From contig JAFFJZ010000002.1 of NCBI GenBank assembly GCA_018340375.1, positions 27,732,001 through 27,796,000 of the forward strand: a DNA stretch of 64,000 bases, written 5' to 3'. Below, in pieces: positions 23,070-33,783 of this stretch; the first letter of the stretch is position 1; the number at the start of each line of letters is the position of its first letter. The translations under genes were made by a program, and so were the position numbers. Source of the stretch: Gonatopus flavifemur (Eukaryota; Arthropoda; Insecta; Hymenoptera; Dryinidae). Under the pieces are notes generated by a model that was not told the origin of the DNA, made no database searches, and saw only the letters and a program-made list of their open reading frames with translations.

Positions 23070-23507
23070 TTGATAAGTGTCCAATTCCATCCATTCAAGA
23101 GCACTCCTATCAGTTTTAATCCGGAGTTAGGAAAGTTTTTGAGAGTTGCAATCCGTTTGCGTCTTTTTCCAATCCAAAAGCGTTGCGAATCCATTTCTGT
23201 CCATCAGGAGGATAGAAAGATGATCGAGGATGATGAGGACTACAATACTAGTTCGTTTGTGTCCAGGAGATCGATGAAGATTCTGTCCAAACAAATTTGA
23301 TTGCATCTTAGGAATATGGATTTGCTTGTGGATCCATTTTCATCGGTGGATAGGGATAAGAATTCAATCCGAAAGGATCCGAACTCAAAGCATGGTTTCG
23401 TTTTGTCCGTGAAACGTAGACACTTTCAATCAGAATCAATGATCGACGATTTTGTTGGAACATCAGATGGATCGGCTCAATCCAATTTTATTCGGACTTT
23501 CGGATAG
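23070..23507 (+). pseudogene. Possible broken reading frame, unrecognised
   Basis: One frame is open for about 145 codons apart from a single TGA at 23298-23300. The translation is polar and not obviously repetitive (for example MIEDDEDYNTSSFVSRRS). No family was recognised and no splice context is clear. The sequence also shows repeated CAATCC/GGATC words, so it may be another iterated-word island that happens to stay open. Confidence 0.2.
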
Positions 23508-23601
23508 AGGCTGCATCCAGATGTATCTTATGAATCAGCTGTATTCGCTATTATTGGAGAAACGTATGAAATTGTAAGCCGACTGTATCAAAAGTCATAT
23601 C

Positions 23602-25223
23602 CCCTGGTAAAAAAATCTCTCCGAATCTCTCTGAAAAGAGGAGTGGTTCAGAGGATTCCAGAGACTAGTGGATTGAGAGAACTTATGCTTTGAATTTTTC
23701 AGAAGGATTCAGAAACATTCAGAGGAACTCAGAGAGATGCAAGGAAATTCTGGGAAATTCAGAGAGGAAAAAATTCAGTAAAATTCTTGATCCTGCATTT
23801 CAGGTGCGTTCAAAGAGTGTCAGACGCTTTCAGAGACAGATACATTAAGAAAGATTGTGCGTAGAACTTTCCAGAAATATTCAGAGGAATTTAGAAAGAT
23901 TCAGAGTAATTCAGAGAGGAATTAATTCAATAAAATTTTGGGTTCAGGATTTTAGAAGTATTCAGGGAATGTCAGAGACTCACAGAGACAGGTGAATTAG
24001 GGAAAATATGTGCGTAAAGCTTTTCAGGAATATTCAGAAGAATTTGGAAAGGTTCAGCGTAATTCAGAGAAATTCAGAGAGAAATTAATTCAGCTAAATT
24101 TTTGGTTCAGGACTTCAGAGGTATTCAGGGAGTGTCAGAGACTCACAAAGACAGGTGAATTAGGAAAAATTGTGCGTGGGATTTTTCAGGAAAATTCAGA
24201 GAGATTCAGAGGAATTCAGAGAGTTCCGAGGGGGTCTGGGAAATTCAGAGAGGAATGAATTAAGTTCAATTCTTGGTCCTACGTTTCAGAGGTTTTCTGG
24301 AAGTTTCAGAGACTTCCAGAGGAAGATAAATTAAGAAAAATTGTGCGTGAAATTTTTTAGAAATATTCAGAGTAATCCAGAGAGATTCAGAGAAATTCAG
24401 AGAAATTGGGAGGAATTCAGAGGAAGCTTTGAAATCTGAATACATTGAATTCCGGGATATTTGGAGGAATTCAGAGCAGGGCCACGCAACTCCAATGAAC
24501 TAAAAATCAAAATGGCGGCTTGGTATAGCGACCTAACCTAAAAATTATTCTGATTTTGAAATATGAATAATATTTCCACAATAAAGTATGACAATGAGAA
24601 AATTCTAAAGCCAAATTATATATTAACACATACAATTTATGTTTAGAATTGTTGTTCACACTTTATTGTTGAATTACTATTGATGTTTTAAAATCCAAAT
24701 TGAACAGCATTATTTTGTAGGTTACCTCGATCCGATACGATTGAAGCGCCACCGTGCTAGTTAACTTATTCCTAATTAAAATTTGGTTCGGGGTCATCCT
24801 ATAGAGTTGAAGTCCCCTGATTCAGAGAGATTCAGAGAAAATCAGAAAGATTCAGAGGAATTCAGAGGAAGCTTTGAAATCTGGATACACCAAATTCCCG
24901 GAGATTTAGAGGAAGTCAGAGAGATTCAGAGAAATTCAGAGGAATCCAGAGGAAGCTTTGAAATCTGAATACATTAGATTCCGGGAGATTTAGAGAAATT
25001 TAGAGATATTCAGGTAAATTCAGAGGGAGCTTTGAAATTTAAATATATAAAATTCTGAAAGATTCAGTGATACGCGGAGAGATCCAGAAAAAGTCGAAGA
25101 ATTCAGAACGTATCACTATCGGAAAAGTCTTCAACTTCCTCTGAATTACTCTGAATCCCTCTGAAATTTCTCCCAAAATATAGAGAGATTCAGAGAAATT
25201 CAGAGAGATTTTTCTTACCAGGG
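23602..25223. repeat. Fold-back satellite of TTCAGAGA words with CCCTGGTAAAAA tips
   Basis: The left tip is CCCTGGTAAAAAAATCTCTC and the right tip mirrors CCCTGGTAAGAAAAATCTCTC, with TC on both sides. The 1.6 kb interior is a degenerate array of ATTCAGAGA-like units, mostly in one orientation and inverted near the left tip and at about 25135-25175. A hAT-like MITE sits at 24477-24819. Apparent open frames (24010-24258 and others) are products of the array. Confidence 0.75.
24477..24819. mobile_element. hAT-like MITE inside the TTCAGAGA satellite
   Basis: Ends are CAGGGCCACGCAACTCC and the mirror of CAGGGGACTTCAACTC. The 8-bp sequence ATTCAGAG abuts both ends. That word is also the satellite unit, so the duplication is weaker proof than usual, but the sharp change in sequence at both ends supports insertion. 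Confidence 0.65.
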
Positions 25224-25381
25224 TCCTCACGCGTTTTTTCATAACTTTTTCAGACATTTTTCATTTCATCTCACAAAACTCTGAATGAAACCAACACCTA
25301 AAGAAAAAGCCTGAATCATGGGGAATTTTCAGAATTTTGTCAATTCAAAAGTTTGCAAAGTTTTATCTGAATTCAGTACTT

Positions 25382-25628
25382 TCCAGATAGAAAAGCATGC
25401 TCTGAATGTTTTGTAACATAACGTGCCGTAAACATACTATCATGAACTCCGCTCAGCTTGCAATGATGCATAGAATGTAAACATTATGTTTCAATTATGG
25501 TGCCATCACCTCGTTTTGCTACCAATAACAATGCTTTATGCGGAAACACCTTGGCGCCATGATGCGAACATTTCTTGGCGTGCATGTCACCATTATGATG
25601 GCATTATGGAGACATTTTTCTATCTGGG
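25382..25628 (+). mobile_element. CCCAGATAGAAAA MITE, copy 3
   Basis: Closely matches copies 1 and 2 along its length. The first C of the left tip appears mutated to T. TT lies on both sides. Confidence 0.8.
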
Positions 25629-25835
25629 TTCTTAATAAAAAAAAGATCTGAATTCGCAGGGTTTGGATTTTCATGAAATGAAAACTAATGACGCCGAAGA
25701 GTTTTGTTTACGATTTATCAAATTGAACCTAATAAAAGATGTTTATTCCTTCGACAGTAAAAATTGATGGAGTTGAAACTAGCAGACGATTGTCTCGACT
25801 TTATATTCAATTACGTCAAATATGTTACTTATGTT

Positions 25836-26105
25836 TCATGATTGTCTTTTTATAGCTCTTGGAGAAAACACGGACGTTTGCCATAATTTTTCCAGAGGCT
25901 TATCAGGGATAAATTCATAATCATCAATCTGAAATTTCAATGAAAGATCTCTTATTAACTCCAAAAGAACTCGAACAAACTCTAAACAACTCTGAAAATG
26001 ATATCTCAAAAATATTAGATTTTCCATCGAAGTCTCGGAGTTTTTCAGACTTTGGAAGAGATTTCCAGAAATTTTTCAACAACGTATTTCCATGTGGGAC
26101 AAAAC
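25836..26105. repeat. Dispersed repeat, CTCTGATAAACTC type
   Basis: Shares an ordered series of segments with 41455-41900 (GAGAAAACACG, TTTATCAGG, ATCATCAATCTGAAATTTCAAT, TCGAAGTCTCGGAGTTTTTC). Positions 35756-35850 carry a weaker relative. Open frames on both strands here are chance products. Confidence 0.5.
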
Positions 26106-29100
26106 AAACTTTCACATTATATATTAATCATGATATTTTCTATGTTAATCGATTGAGAATCAATCTTTCCTACATATCATTCTGAAAATAAAAAAAAAAG
26201 GCAAAATTTATTTGCATGTTTTTTTTTTTTTATTAAAACATTTAGAAATTACACTCGAACGATGGTATGTCCTTTTACATCAATGAATGTGTTCAATCAC
26301 CAGTTGGTCCTACTTTTAAATTAAATATAATAAACAATCGTTTCATGATGCTCCGTGTGTCAATGATTTACAATTCCCTATTTACACATTATAAGCAATT
26401 AATACGAATTGCCGCCTTGAGATTTTGGAAAAATCGTGGTACAATAAACATTGCGACTTGAAAAAGAACGATACTGAACATTGTTTTTATTTCTCAAACA
26501 AATCCCCCTTTCAAACATCTCTCACTTCCCGTCATTGTTTTTTTCACAGGTTTTGACCTCGAGGGTATTGGAAAGGTATATTCCAAGGCAGTGATTTATT
26601 AAATTTATAGTTTTTGTTACGATTGATTGATAAAAACAACAATGCATTTTTCACGTCGCACTTTTGCACCATGCACAAATTTTATTCCCATTGTGATCAA
26701 GAGAAAGGCAACTTTATACGATATTACAACAGCATAATGCGAATCGAATTTCAATTATCCATAATTGTGAATTTCAAATAAAATAACTATTCGGAATACT
26801 AATTAATATGATCAACAGTAGTCGTCGAGAGATGGATTATTGTTGTTTTTTTTTGTTTTTCAAAAATATGTCAAGATCATTGGATTTGTTATTCAATTGA
26901 GATCATTGTCCTACATTTCTAACTAATTAAAAATACTTATTTGTATTTTAGCGATCGATTTTTGCCTTTTCTCGATCACAATGTGTTTAATAATAAATTT
27001 AACATTATAAAAAACATAATTATTGATAAATTCAAAGTATATTCATCAACTTTTCACTCCTTCAAGTATTTTCTTAGCCAATCCCCAGAATTCTTTGTAA
27101 CAGAATCATCTGTGCCAATAGTTTGAAAGCAATTTTTTGAGGGTGTCGTCCACGGGCATGCTCTTAAAATATATGTTCGTTTGATTTTATGATAAATCAA
27201 TATATTAGAATGCTTTTTAACGGCTACAGACGTAAAAAACCATGGAAGATATATCACGGAAGAAAAATACTTAGAACCACTTGTTATCCATGAAGTTTTG
27301 GAGCACTTTTTTCAACTGTAATAATTATATAGTCTAATAAGGCAAAAACAAGGCTAAGCATGTTATGAAAAACATTTCATTACACGTAATACAAAAACAA
27401 AGTTCGCACGGTGTTGTACGGTTTAAATGCAGATACTAACAAATCTCAGTGCGGAGCGGTAAAAAAACATTACTTAAACAATAGTTTGTACATAATGTAT
27501 CAAAATCAATGATGAAAAATAATTACTGAGGACAAAAATTATGAATTCCAACGGGGAATCGAAGATTTTTTTTTCATTCCACAATTTTTCGTGATAAAGT
27601 GATTTTTTTCAACAAATTTCGATATTAACTTTTAGACTGATTTCCTATGATTATGTAACAAAGCTGCATGATTATTAGAAATTACTGTCGAATCTCAAAG
27701 TACATTTCAATACGGAAAAATAAACTTAAAAGAGAAAAATCGAAAGAACTCTGATTGAAAATTTCATAGGAAATGTCTTTATCCATCACCTTTGATTAAT
27801 CTGGTTTCGTAGATTTCAATATTTAAAATTAATTCATGTTTCCCGCACACTATGAAACAAGAAACTTCAGGCATTTGTTAACATTTTTCGAAGTCTAGCA
27901 ATAAGTTTCAATCATTTGATGTACATACTAAAAAAATAATTCTTAATACACGGACTAATACACGTTTATCAATAATAAACATCTATAAATTATATACATA
28001 TTCATTTAATAAATCAGAAGACTTCATTTGATAATCAAGTTTTCCGAATATACATGTTGGAAACATACAAGAATCGACGTTTGATATTATTTTTAAAGCA
28101 ATTCAGAAATATTCAGAACTGCATAATCATAGCTTCTGATTCTTTCGCCATAAAAATTCAACAGAAGTATATAAAAAAAAAATTCAACATAATGTAAGAT
28201 TTCATTCACTATATAACAAACAATAACTCAATTATTAGGAATGACTTTTCAATGAATTCTATTTATATTAAACGTAGATTTATGTAAACAACTATTGTCC
28301 AATTCATATTAGAATATTCTAAATAATTATCTTTCGCATTATATATTATAAAATAAATAAATAAATAAATAATTCCATTATTTAAAAGATTTTTCTTGAC
28401 ATTAAAAATCTATCAACTAAAATGTACGATACAATGTTTTTAATTCAATAATATTCCAATTATAATCGTGTAATTTCACCTAATTTCTAAAGTTTATAGA
28501 TCCGAAGTAGATCAAAACTTCACAGAAGATTAATCGAATGCCCTCTTATTTTGATTTCGCATTAACAAATTGTCCTGTACTAAATTTACCGACTGTACGT
28601 ATGTATTGAAGTTGACAATCAACTGTGACAGCAGTAGGATTTCCACATTATTTCATTTTCTAACGGAATTGACTAATCGCAAACTTTTATTAACTAAAAA
28701 TCAAATGAAAGGAGAAATTCTGTTGTGGAAACATTGGATAGAAATGCATCGGGAAAATATCAACTCATACAAAAATATACAAAAATCATCATAACTGACC
28801 GAATGCTTGAAATTCATTACTGTTGCGTTGAACTTCGTTCAAAGTAACGTAAGTTTCAAATTATTTCATCTCAATATCTTTAGCGTTTGTCTCAGGTGCC
28901 TCGGACCCTCTTTAAATTCATTATAAACTATACACATTTTGTTTATGTTACTTATTTATTATAAATCGATCTTCCAATCTTCAAAATAGAATCATGTTTG
29001 ATATTGCTACTTCAGTGACATTCCACCAACTGTTTTCGAAAAACCAGATTATCTATTTATTATAATTTCTAAGAAATATTAACTGTATACATCAATCACA

Positions 29101-30436
29101 GTACATCAAGCATCATGTATCAGTATGTTCCAATTATTGCACTCAATCGTTACATAATAGCTCGAAATGCTCCGATAACTTTTTATTAAAGATATTTCAA
29201 AGAATTAAGGTTTTCAAAAATTAAATGATTTATCTTTAAAACATATTTATCAAAAATGTACAAACGTGATTATCCCTTCAATTTTAATGTCTCAACCACA
29301 TTTATGCAAACATTTGAATAGAATGAGTGTTGAGTGTGGGTACCTGAATGATAGTCCACACTAAATTTTCATATAAAAGAGATGCCTGCAAGTTTCTGTT
29401 TCGAATAAAATAAGATTTTATCTTTCCCACGATTTTGAGAGAAAAGAAATACTCAAAGATGACTCCATAAAATTGACTTTGTCTATTTTATTAAATCATT
29501 TCTTGAAGTATTCGGGTAGGGAGATTTAGTAACTCCGAAGTCTACGGAATGCCCTTAACTTGACTGCAATATGAACTGTTATAAAGAAAGAATGTTTTCT
29601 TCGAAAACAATCGAATCATATGTAATTCGTGTAAAACTCGATATAGCTACGAATTCATTCATTTTGCTTTTTTAAACTTAGTTGACATACTTCAGGGCAT
29701 ACTTTTTCAAGTAAAGAAATAAAAAAAGAGAAAGATGTTTATCACTCGATCATGGAATTTCCTTGAAACTCGTTAAGAATTATAATTCTTGTCTCCAATA
29801 ATACATGAAATATTTTTCATGATCGTATTTTGATCCAAGGATATCGCAGATTTAATTGGCATGCTTATAAAAAAGAATCTTACAATACAACTTTTCGTAC
29901 TCGACAGTCTTTAGCGAAGCACAGAAATTTAAACATCCCCCAAATTTAAAATTCAACCAAAACGATCTTTCTGTATTCAAAGAATTTTAGCATACTCACG
30001 ATGAGGAGCCTTTTAAGATAAAATGCACACAATTAAACCCACCAATCGAATGTTAATAACCCATGATAAATTATGTAACTAATTATTGTATTAGCGTGTT
30101 CAGTGGGGATTCAAATTTCGTTTATATCATCGTTTCTTCTTAAAACGCTCAGATTTAAGTGGACTAAGTACACTTAGTTTTAAAATATATAACAGTTGAA
30201 ACCCCAATCTTGCGCAGAATGTATTCTATGCAAGATTATACTGCAGGGAAAAGCCGTTTTTGTCGTCAATAACTAACTCCGAATACGCCTGCAGATCGAA
30301 CGATAGAGGCGAATTAAAGCACAATATTGTGTTCAAAGACACCAAGCAGCTTGCCCATATCTGTGATTCTGGCAGAATGGCAGGAATGCACGGCACCGGG
30401 TCACATGAAGAACTCCGTGGATCGACTAACATGCAG
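26106..30436. other. AT-rich gene desert, possible GOLGA7 3' UTR at right end
   Basis: No confident gene or inverted-repeat element was seen. A TAAA microsatellite lies at 28350-28373. Immediately before 30436 the sequence is less AT-rich, as expected for the 3' UTR of the minus-strand GOLGA7 gene, but its end was not located. Short open frames lack splice sites or recognisable motifs. Confidence 0.4.
28350..28373. repeat. TAAA microsatellite
   Basis: Five to six AAAT units in tandem. Confidence 0.8.
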
Positions 30437-31379
30437 TCACGAAGCTGGCCTGTCCAATACTGAAATCTCTATTAGTCTTAAACCACGTGTTGTCGGATCT
30501 GTTAACAACAAACCACGTGGTTTATAAACCCTATCATTTTGTTCACTAACGAATTTTGCCACTTTTCTCAAACACTTTTCATAGTGTGTTTCAGTACATA
30601 TGTATATTAAATAACCGGTTAGGCAAGCCAGACAGCCTTCACAATACGTTGAACATGTCGCTCGTTCTGCTTCCGCGAAGTAATTATTCAACTGGTTGAT
30701 GGTGTATTCGAATGATTGCCTGTCCAACTGAATTTTAGAAATAATTGTAGTGTACAGAGGATAAATGATTAAGTTTATAATGTGGTTATATCATGCGATA
30801 AAGTACATTGTTAATAAATTTAATTTATGATCAAAAATGACTTGTTTGTTATAATTTTCATACACGCTGGGATAGTTGAATTCTTTGATGTTAGCAATTC
30901 ACGACGATATACATGCACTATGGAAAAAAATGTCTTCTATGTTTACTACCCTGTTCATAAATATGAAATCACTTCCTCTCAATTTGGGATTTTATAAACG
31001 CAAATTGTATGTTTCTGCAAACTTTGATGATGAATTTACAAAATATATATAAAATTCCCACCTTGAAGGTAAAATGTAAATAATCTATATGGACAATTGA
31101 ATAAGAATATTCCAGGTGATATTTTGTAATTTGCAAATGACATTTACTTGAATTACAAATTTATAAAGCATTTTTTATCATTTTTGAAAGTGCGTTGTAC
31201 ATTTTGCGGTCTAATGGATGTGCACTACTTACTCTGCTTTCTAGTTCAGCAGGAAACCTCGTTTGAAACTTAACCATAGTACCTTCACTGTAATCACGTT
31301 GTATAAAAACTTTTTGACAATTTGGAAGCGCACCTCCACCGGTCTGCCCTCCACCTGCTTGCCCTCGGCCAGCTGACAT
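30437..31379 (-). CDS. GOLGA7: Golgin subfamily A member 7 (GOLGA7/Erf4 family)
   Basis: Two coding exons, 31379-31233 and 30727-30437, joined in phase 0 with a GTAAGT donor, give 145 residues; human GOLGA7 has about 137. GOLGA7 is the accessory subunit of the DHHC9 palmitoyltransferase that palmitoylates Ras-type proteins at the Golgi. Visible family motifs are [54 protein letters not shown] and [17 protein letters not shown]. The two Cys of EGCLACL correspond to the palmitoylated pair of the human protein (from memory). The start was placed at the ATG at 31379, before a Gly-rich segment. An AG before 31430 leaves an upstream exon possible. It is divergent from ANAPC13, about 1.15 kb away. 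Confidence 0.93.
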
Positions 31380-31424
31380 ATCCTCTAGAGGTGTAAGCGT
31401 AGCATGGTTTCCCTTAAATACCAA

Positions 31425-32530
31425 GATTTCTATGAAACGAATGTAAAATCAGTCCCTTGATATTTACATTATTCACAAAACTACCATTTACTAGAAGTAA
31501 CAAAATCTCATCCACATTAAATTAAAAGATCTCGTGACATTAAATATGACATTCATAATCTAAAATATAAAACCTTTCCTTGGATTTTGAAACAATATTT
31601 AACCAAACAGGATTAAAAAACCGCACCCAACTGTATCCTAATCACTGTATAAATAAACAAATTGGTTCGTTCCCCATCGCACTCGAGGGATACTTTATCA
31701 ATGTTATTATTGTAAAATGCAGTTCAAGCGTCCAGAATATTTAAGAGTAGCAGGAAGAAAAGAGAATACAAAAAATAGACAAACCATTAGCATTTTGGGC
31801 TTCGTTTTGATAATTAAATCGAACACAAAAGCTAGATTAGATTCTCACTGTTTTAGAGCTTTTGCAAAATCGGTTAATTGCGTAGGCTCCTTTGGGGTCT
31901 TCGGTACGTGTTTGGTATTGGAAAATCAGATTAAATTTTTGCTATTTTTTTGACGATCACGGAGCAACGATTTGTGATTTCGTCCGTGATCGCCACGATC
32001 GCCATGAACAACTGCGCGCGCAATTCATCCTAATTGAATTGAAAAATCAAAGCTCGTTTTCAAGATGGTGTAGTGGGTGGATGGATTTAATCCGGAGAGT
32101 GTTTTCCGATAACTGCTCCGAACTGGAACAAGAACAATTTTCAACGAATCAATAAATTCAAAAATTTCCTCCTAATTTTTGATTGGTTGACAATTTTTCT
32201 TGTTCTGCTCGGAGCAGTTATCGGAAACACTCATGGTTGGTTGATTGCTAGGTATTTTCGAATAAAACTAGGAATCAACCAGTCTTAATCGTTCCGTGTT
32301 CCGCCAACCTAAAATCATCAGCTGTTCGAGAGCATTCAATTACTCGAAAAAGAGAGAAGCATTTAATTAAACGTCAATTCGTCATAAATCAAAACATTCA
32401 ACATATAGAACACGTTGATAACAACAGATAACAATAGTACCGGAGTGAGTCAGTGAGTGTTCCATAAAATCAGTTTGATACAACTTGATATACAATTTGA
32501 TGACATTTTGTGTACAAGTAATGCGAAAAA
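31425..32530. promoter_or_regulatory. Divergent intergenic region GOLGA7/ANAPC13
   Basis: About 1.1 kb between divergently transcribed genes, presumably holding both promoters. It contains a locally CpG-containing patch (31970-32020, CGTGATCGCCACGATCGCC) and a small fold-back at 32097-32231. No TATA box or initiator can be assigned. Confidence 0.35.
32097..32231. mobile_element. Small fold-back upstream of ANAPC13
   Basis: The arms GAGTGTTTTCCGATAACTGC and its mirror, ending GGAGCAGTTATCGGAAACACTC, enclose a short AT-rich loop. One arm's core recurs at about 20822. It lies about 300 bp before the ANAPC13 start codon. Confidence 0.6.
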
Positions 32531-32767
32531 ATGGATAGTCAAGTTTGCGGAGATGGAAGATTGTTAGATCTGATTGACAAAGCTTGGATCAAAGATCGTT
32601 TACCTATTGACGATATTTTGGTACCAGTAGCCGAGTTGCCTGACCCTGAAAGTGACAACGGCGATTCTCATATGACACTCAAAGAACTGGAGCAAAAGTG
32701 GAATAATTTAGCTCTAGGAACGCTCAGTGAAAACCATTTGCATTCCCCAACTCCATCGCACAATTAA
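32531..32767 (+). CDS. ANAPC13: Anaphase-promoting complex subunit 13
   Basis: A single-exon frame of 78 residues; human ANAPC13 has 74. It is a small subunit of the anaphase-promoting complex, the ubiquitin ligase that drives mitotic exit, and in other species stabilises TPR subunits. Recognisable features are the MDS-V-DGR-LDLID-AW start, the LPIDDILVP and ELPDPESDNGD segments, and a C-terminal KELEQKWNNLALGTL match to the conserved KW-DLAL motif. The acidic middle is typical. The ATG at 32531 matches the family start. The stop lies only 78 nt before the ZFAND1 ATG, with no AATAAA between, so the two may share a transcript. Confidence 0.95.
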   Translation: MDSQVCGDGRLLDLIDKAWIKDRLPIDDILVPVAELPDPESDNGDSHMTLKELEQKWNNLALGTLSENHLHSPTPSHN

Positions 32768-32845
32768 CTCATCAATTTTCTCAAAAATCAACACCTCTCA
32801 AGTTAGAATTTCAAAAGCAAAACATAACCTACGAATCTTTTCATC

Positions 32846-33739
32846 ATGGAATTTCCCAACACTGGCGAACATTGTTCTGTAACTGACTGTAAGCAATTAG
32901 ATTTTTTACCATTCGTATGTGAATATTGTAAAATAATCTTCTGCAAAGAGCATTTTCCTCCAACGTCACACCATTGTTGTAAATTCATCGATAATATTAA
33001 GGAAGAGAAACAAAAAGCCTCAAGTTTTTCATGCTCTCAAGATGCATGCACAGAGAAATCGCCTATCAAAATTCCATGCGTTAAATGTGAAAAACATTTC
33101 TGTTTGGGCCACAGATATCATGGTTGTTTAGAAATCGGGGAAGAGGAAAAATCACAAAAACTCAAAAAATGGCAAATCCCAAAGAAACAATTTGCAGAGG
33201 CAAAAGCAATAGTCGATCAACAAATATCCAACAACTTCAAAAAAACAAAAAATACCTCTATGGCCAATAAGGTAATTTTTAAAATATTTGCAATCCAATA
33301 CCACGAGGGTGTGTAATAATATTTTCTATTTTTAATTTTACTTTCATGTTTGTTGTAGTTGCAATTGATGCGAATCAAAGGTAGTGCGACTGGACCTAAG
33401 AATGTACCAACGGAGGAGAGATGTTATTTCTTGGTATATTCCCCGATTACGGTTGCATATAAATTTATGGGAAGTAAAAGAGCAATTTTTGTCAACATGA
33501 ATTGGACAGTTGGTAAAGTTATAGATGCGATAGCGGATATGTTAAAAGTTATAAACAAAAACAATACCGTGGATTCTCAGAAGCTTCAGTTGTTTCATCA
33601 TTCGACCGGTGAATGTGTATGCGACAAGATGGACACACCCTTAACAGAATTATTAAAAAGTTCTACGCTCATCGATGGAGAAAGTTTAATTTTAGAATGT
33701 ACAGATAAATCTGCTGTTGAGCCTGTGTTATACAAATAA
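32846..33739 (+). CDS. ZFAND1: AN1-type zinc finger protein 1 homologue
   Basis: Two exons, 32846-33271 and 33359-33739, join in phase 0 and give 268 residues, the length I recall for human ZFAND1. In human cells ZFAND1 recruits p97/VCP and the proteasome to arsenite-induced stress granules. The N-terminal half has two AN1 zinc fingers: the first spans HCSVTDCKQLDFLPFVCEYC to the CKEHF/SHHCC cluster, the second SCSQDACTEK through CVKCEKHFCLGHRYHGC. The C-terminal half is the ubiquitin-like part (FVNMNWTVGKVIDAIADMLK, LQLFHHSTGECV). All Cys/His ligands appear present. A likely polyadenylation signal follows at 33778. Confidence 0.94.
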
Positions 33740-33777
33740 GTGCTCCTTTAGTTTATTAATTTTTCATGGTATATGAA

Positions 33778-33783
33778 AATAAA
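33778..33783 (+). terminator. Putative ZFAND1 polyadenylation signal
   Basis: AATAAA 39 bases after the ZFAND1 stop codon. It may also serve a joint ANAPC13-ZFAND1 transcript. Confidence 0.6.

Noticed and set aside
24010..25257. Several open frames of 60-80 codons
   Set aside because: All lie in the TTCAGAGA array; the translations are periodic FRE/NSE patterns.
26551..26576. Possible 26-nt plus-strand exon between TTTTTCACAG and GTATAT
   Set aside because: Splice-like ends only; no neighbouring exon with compatible phase was found.
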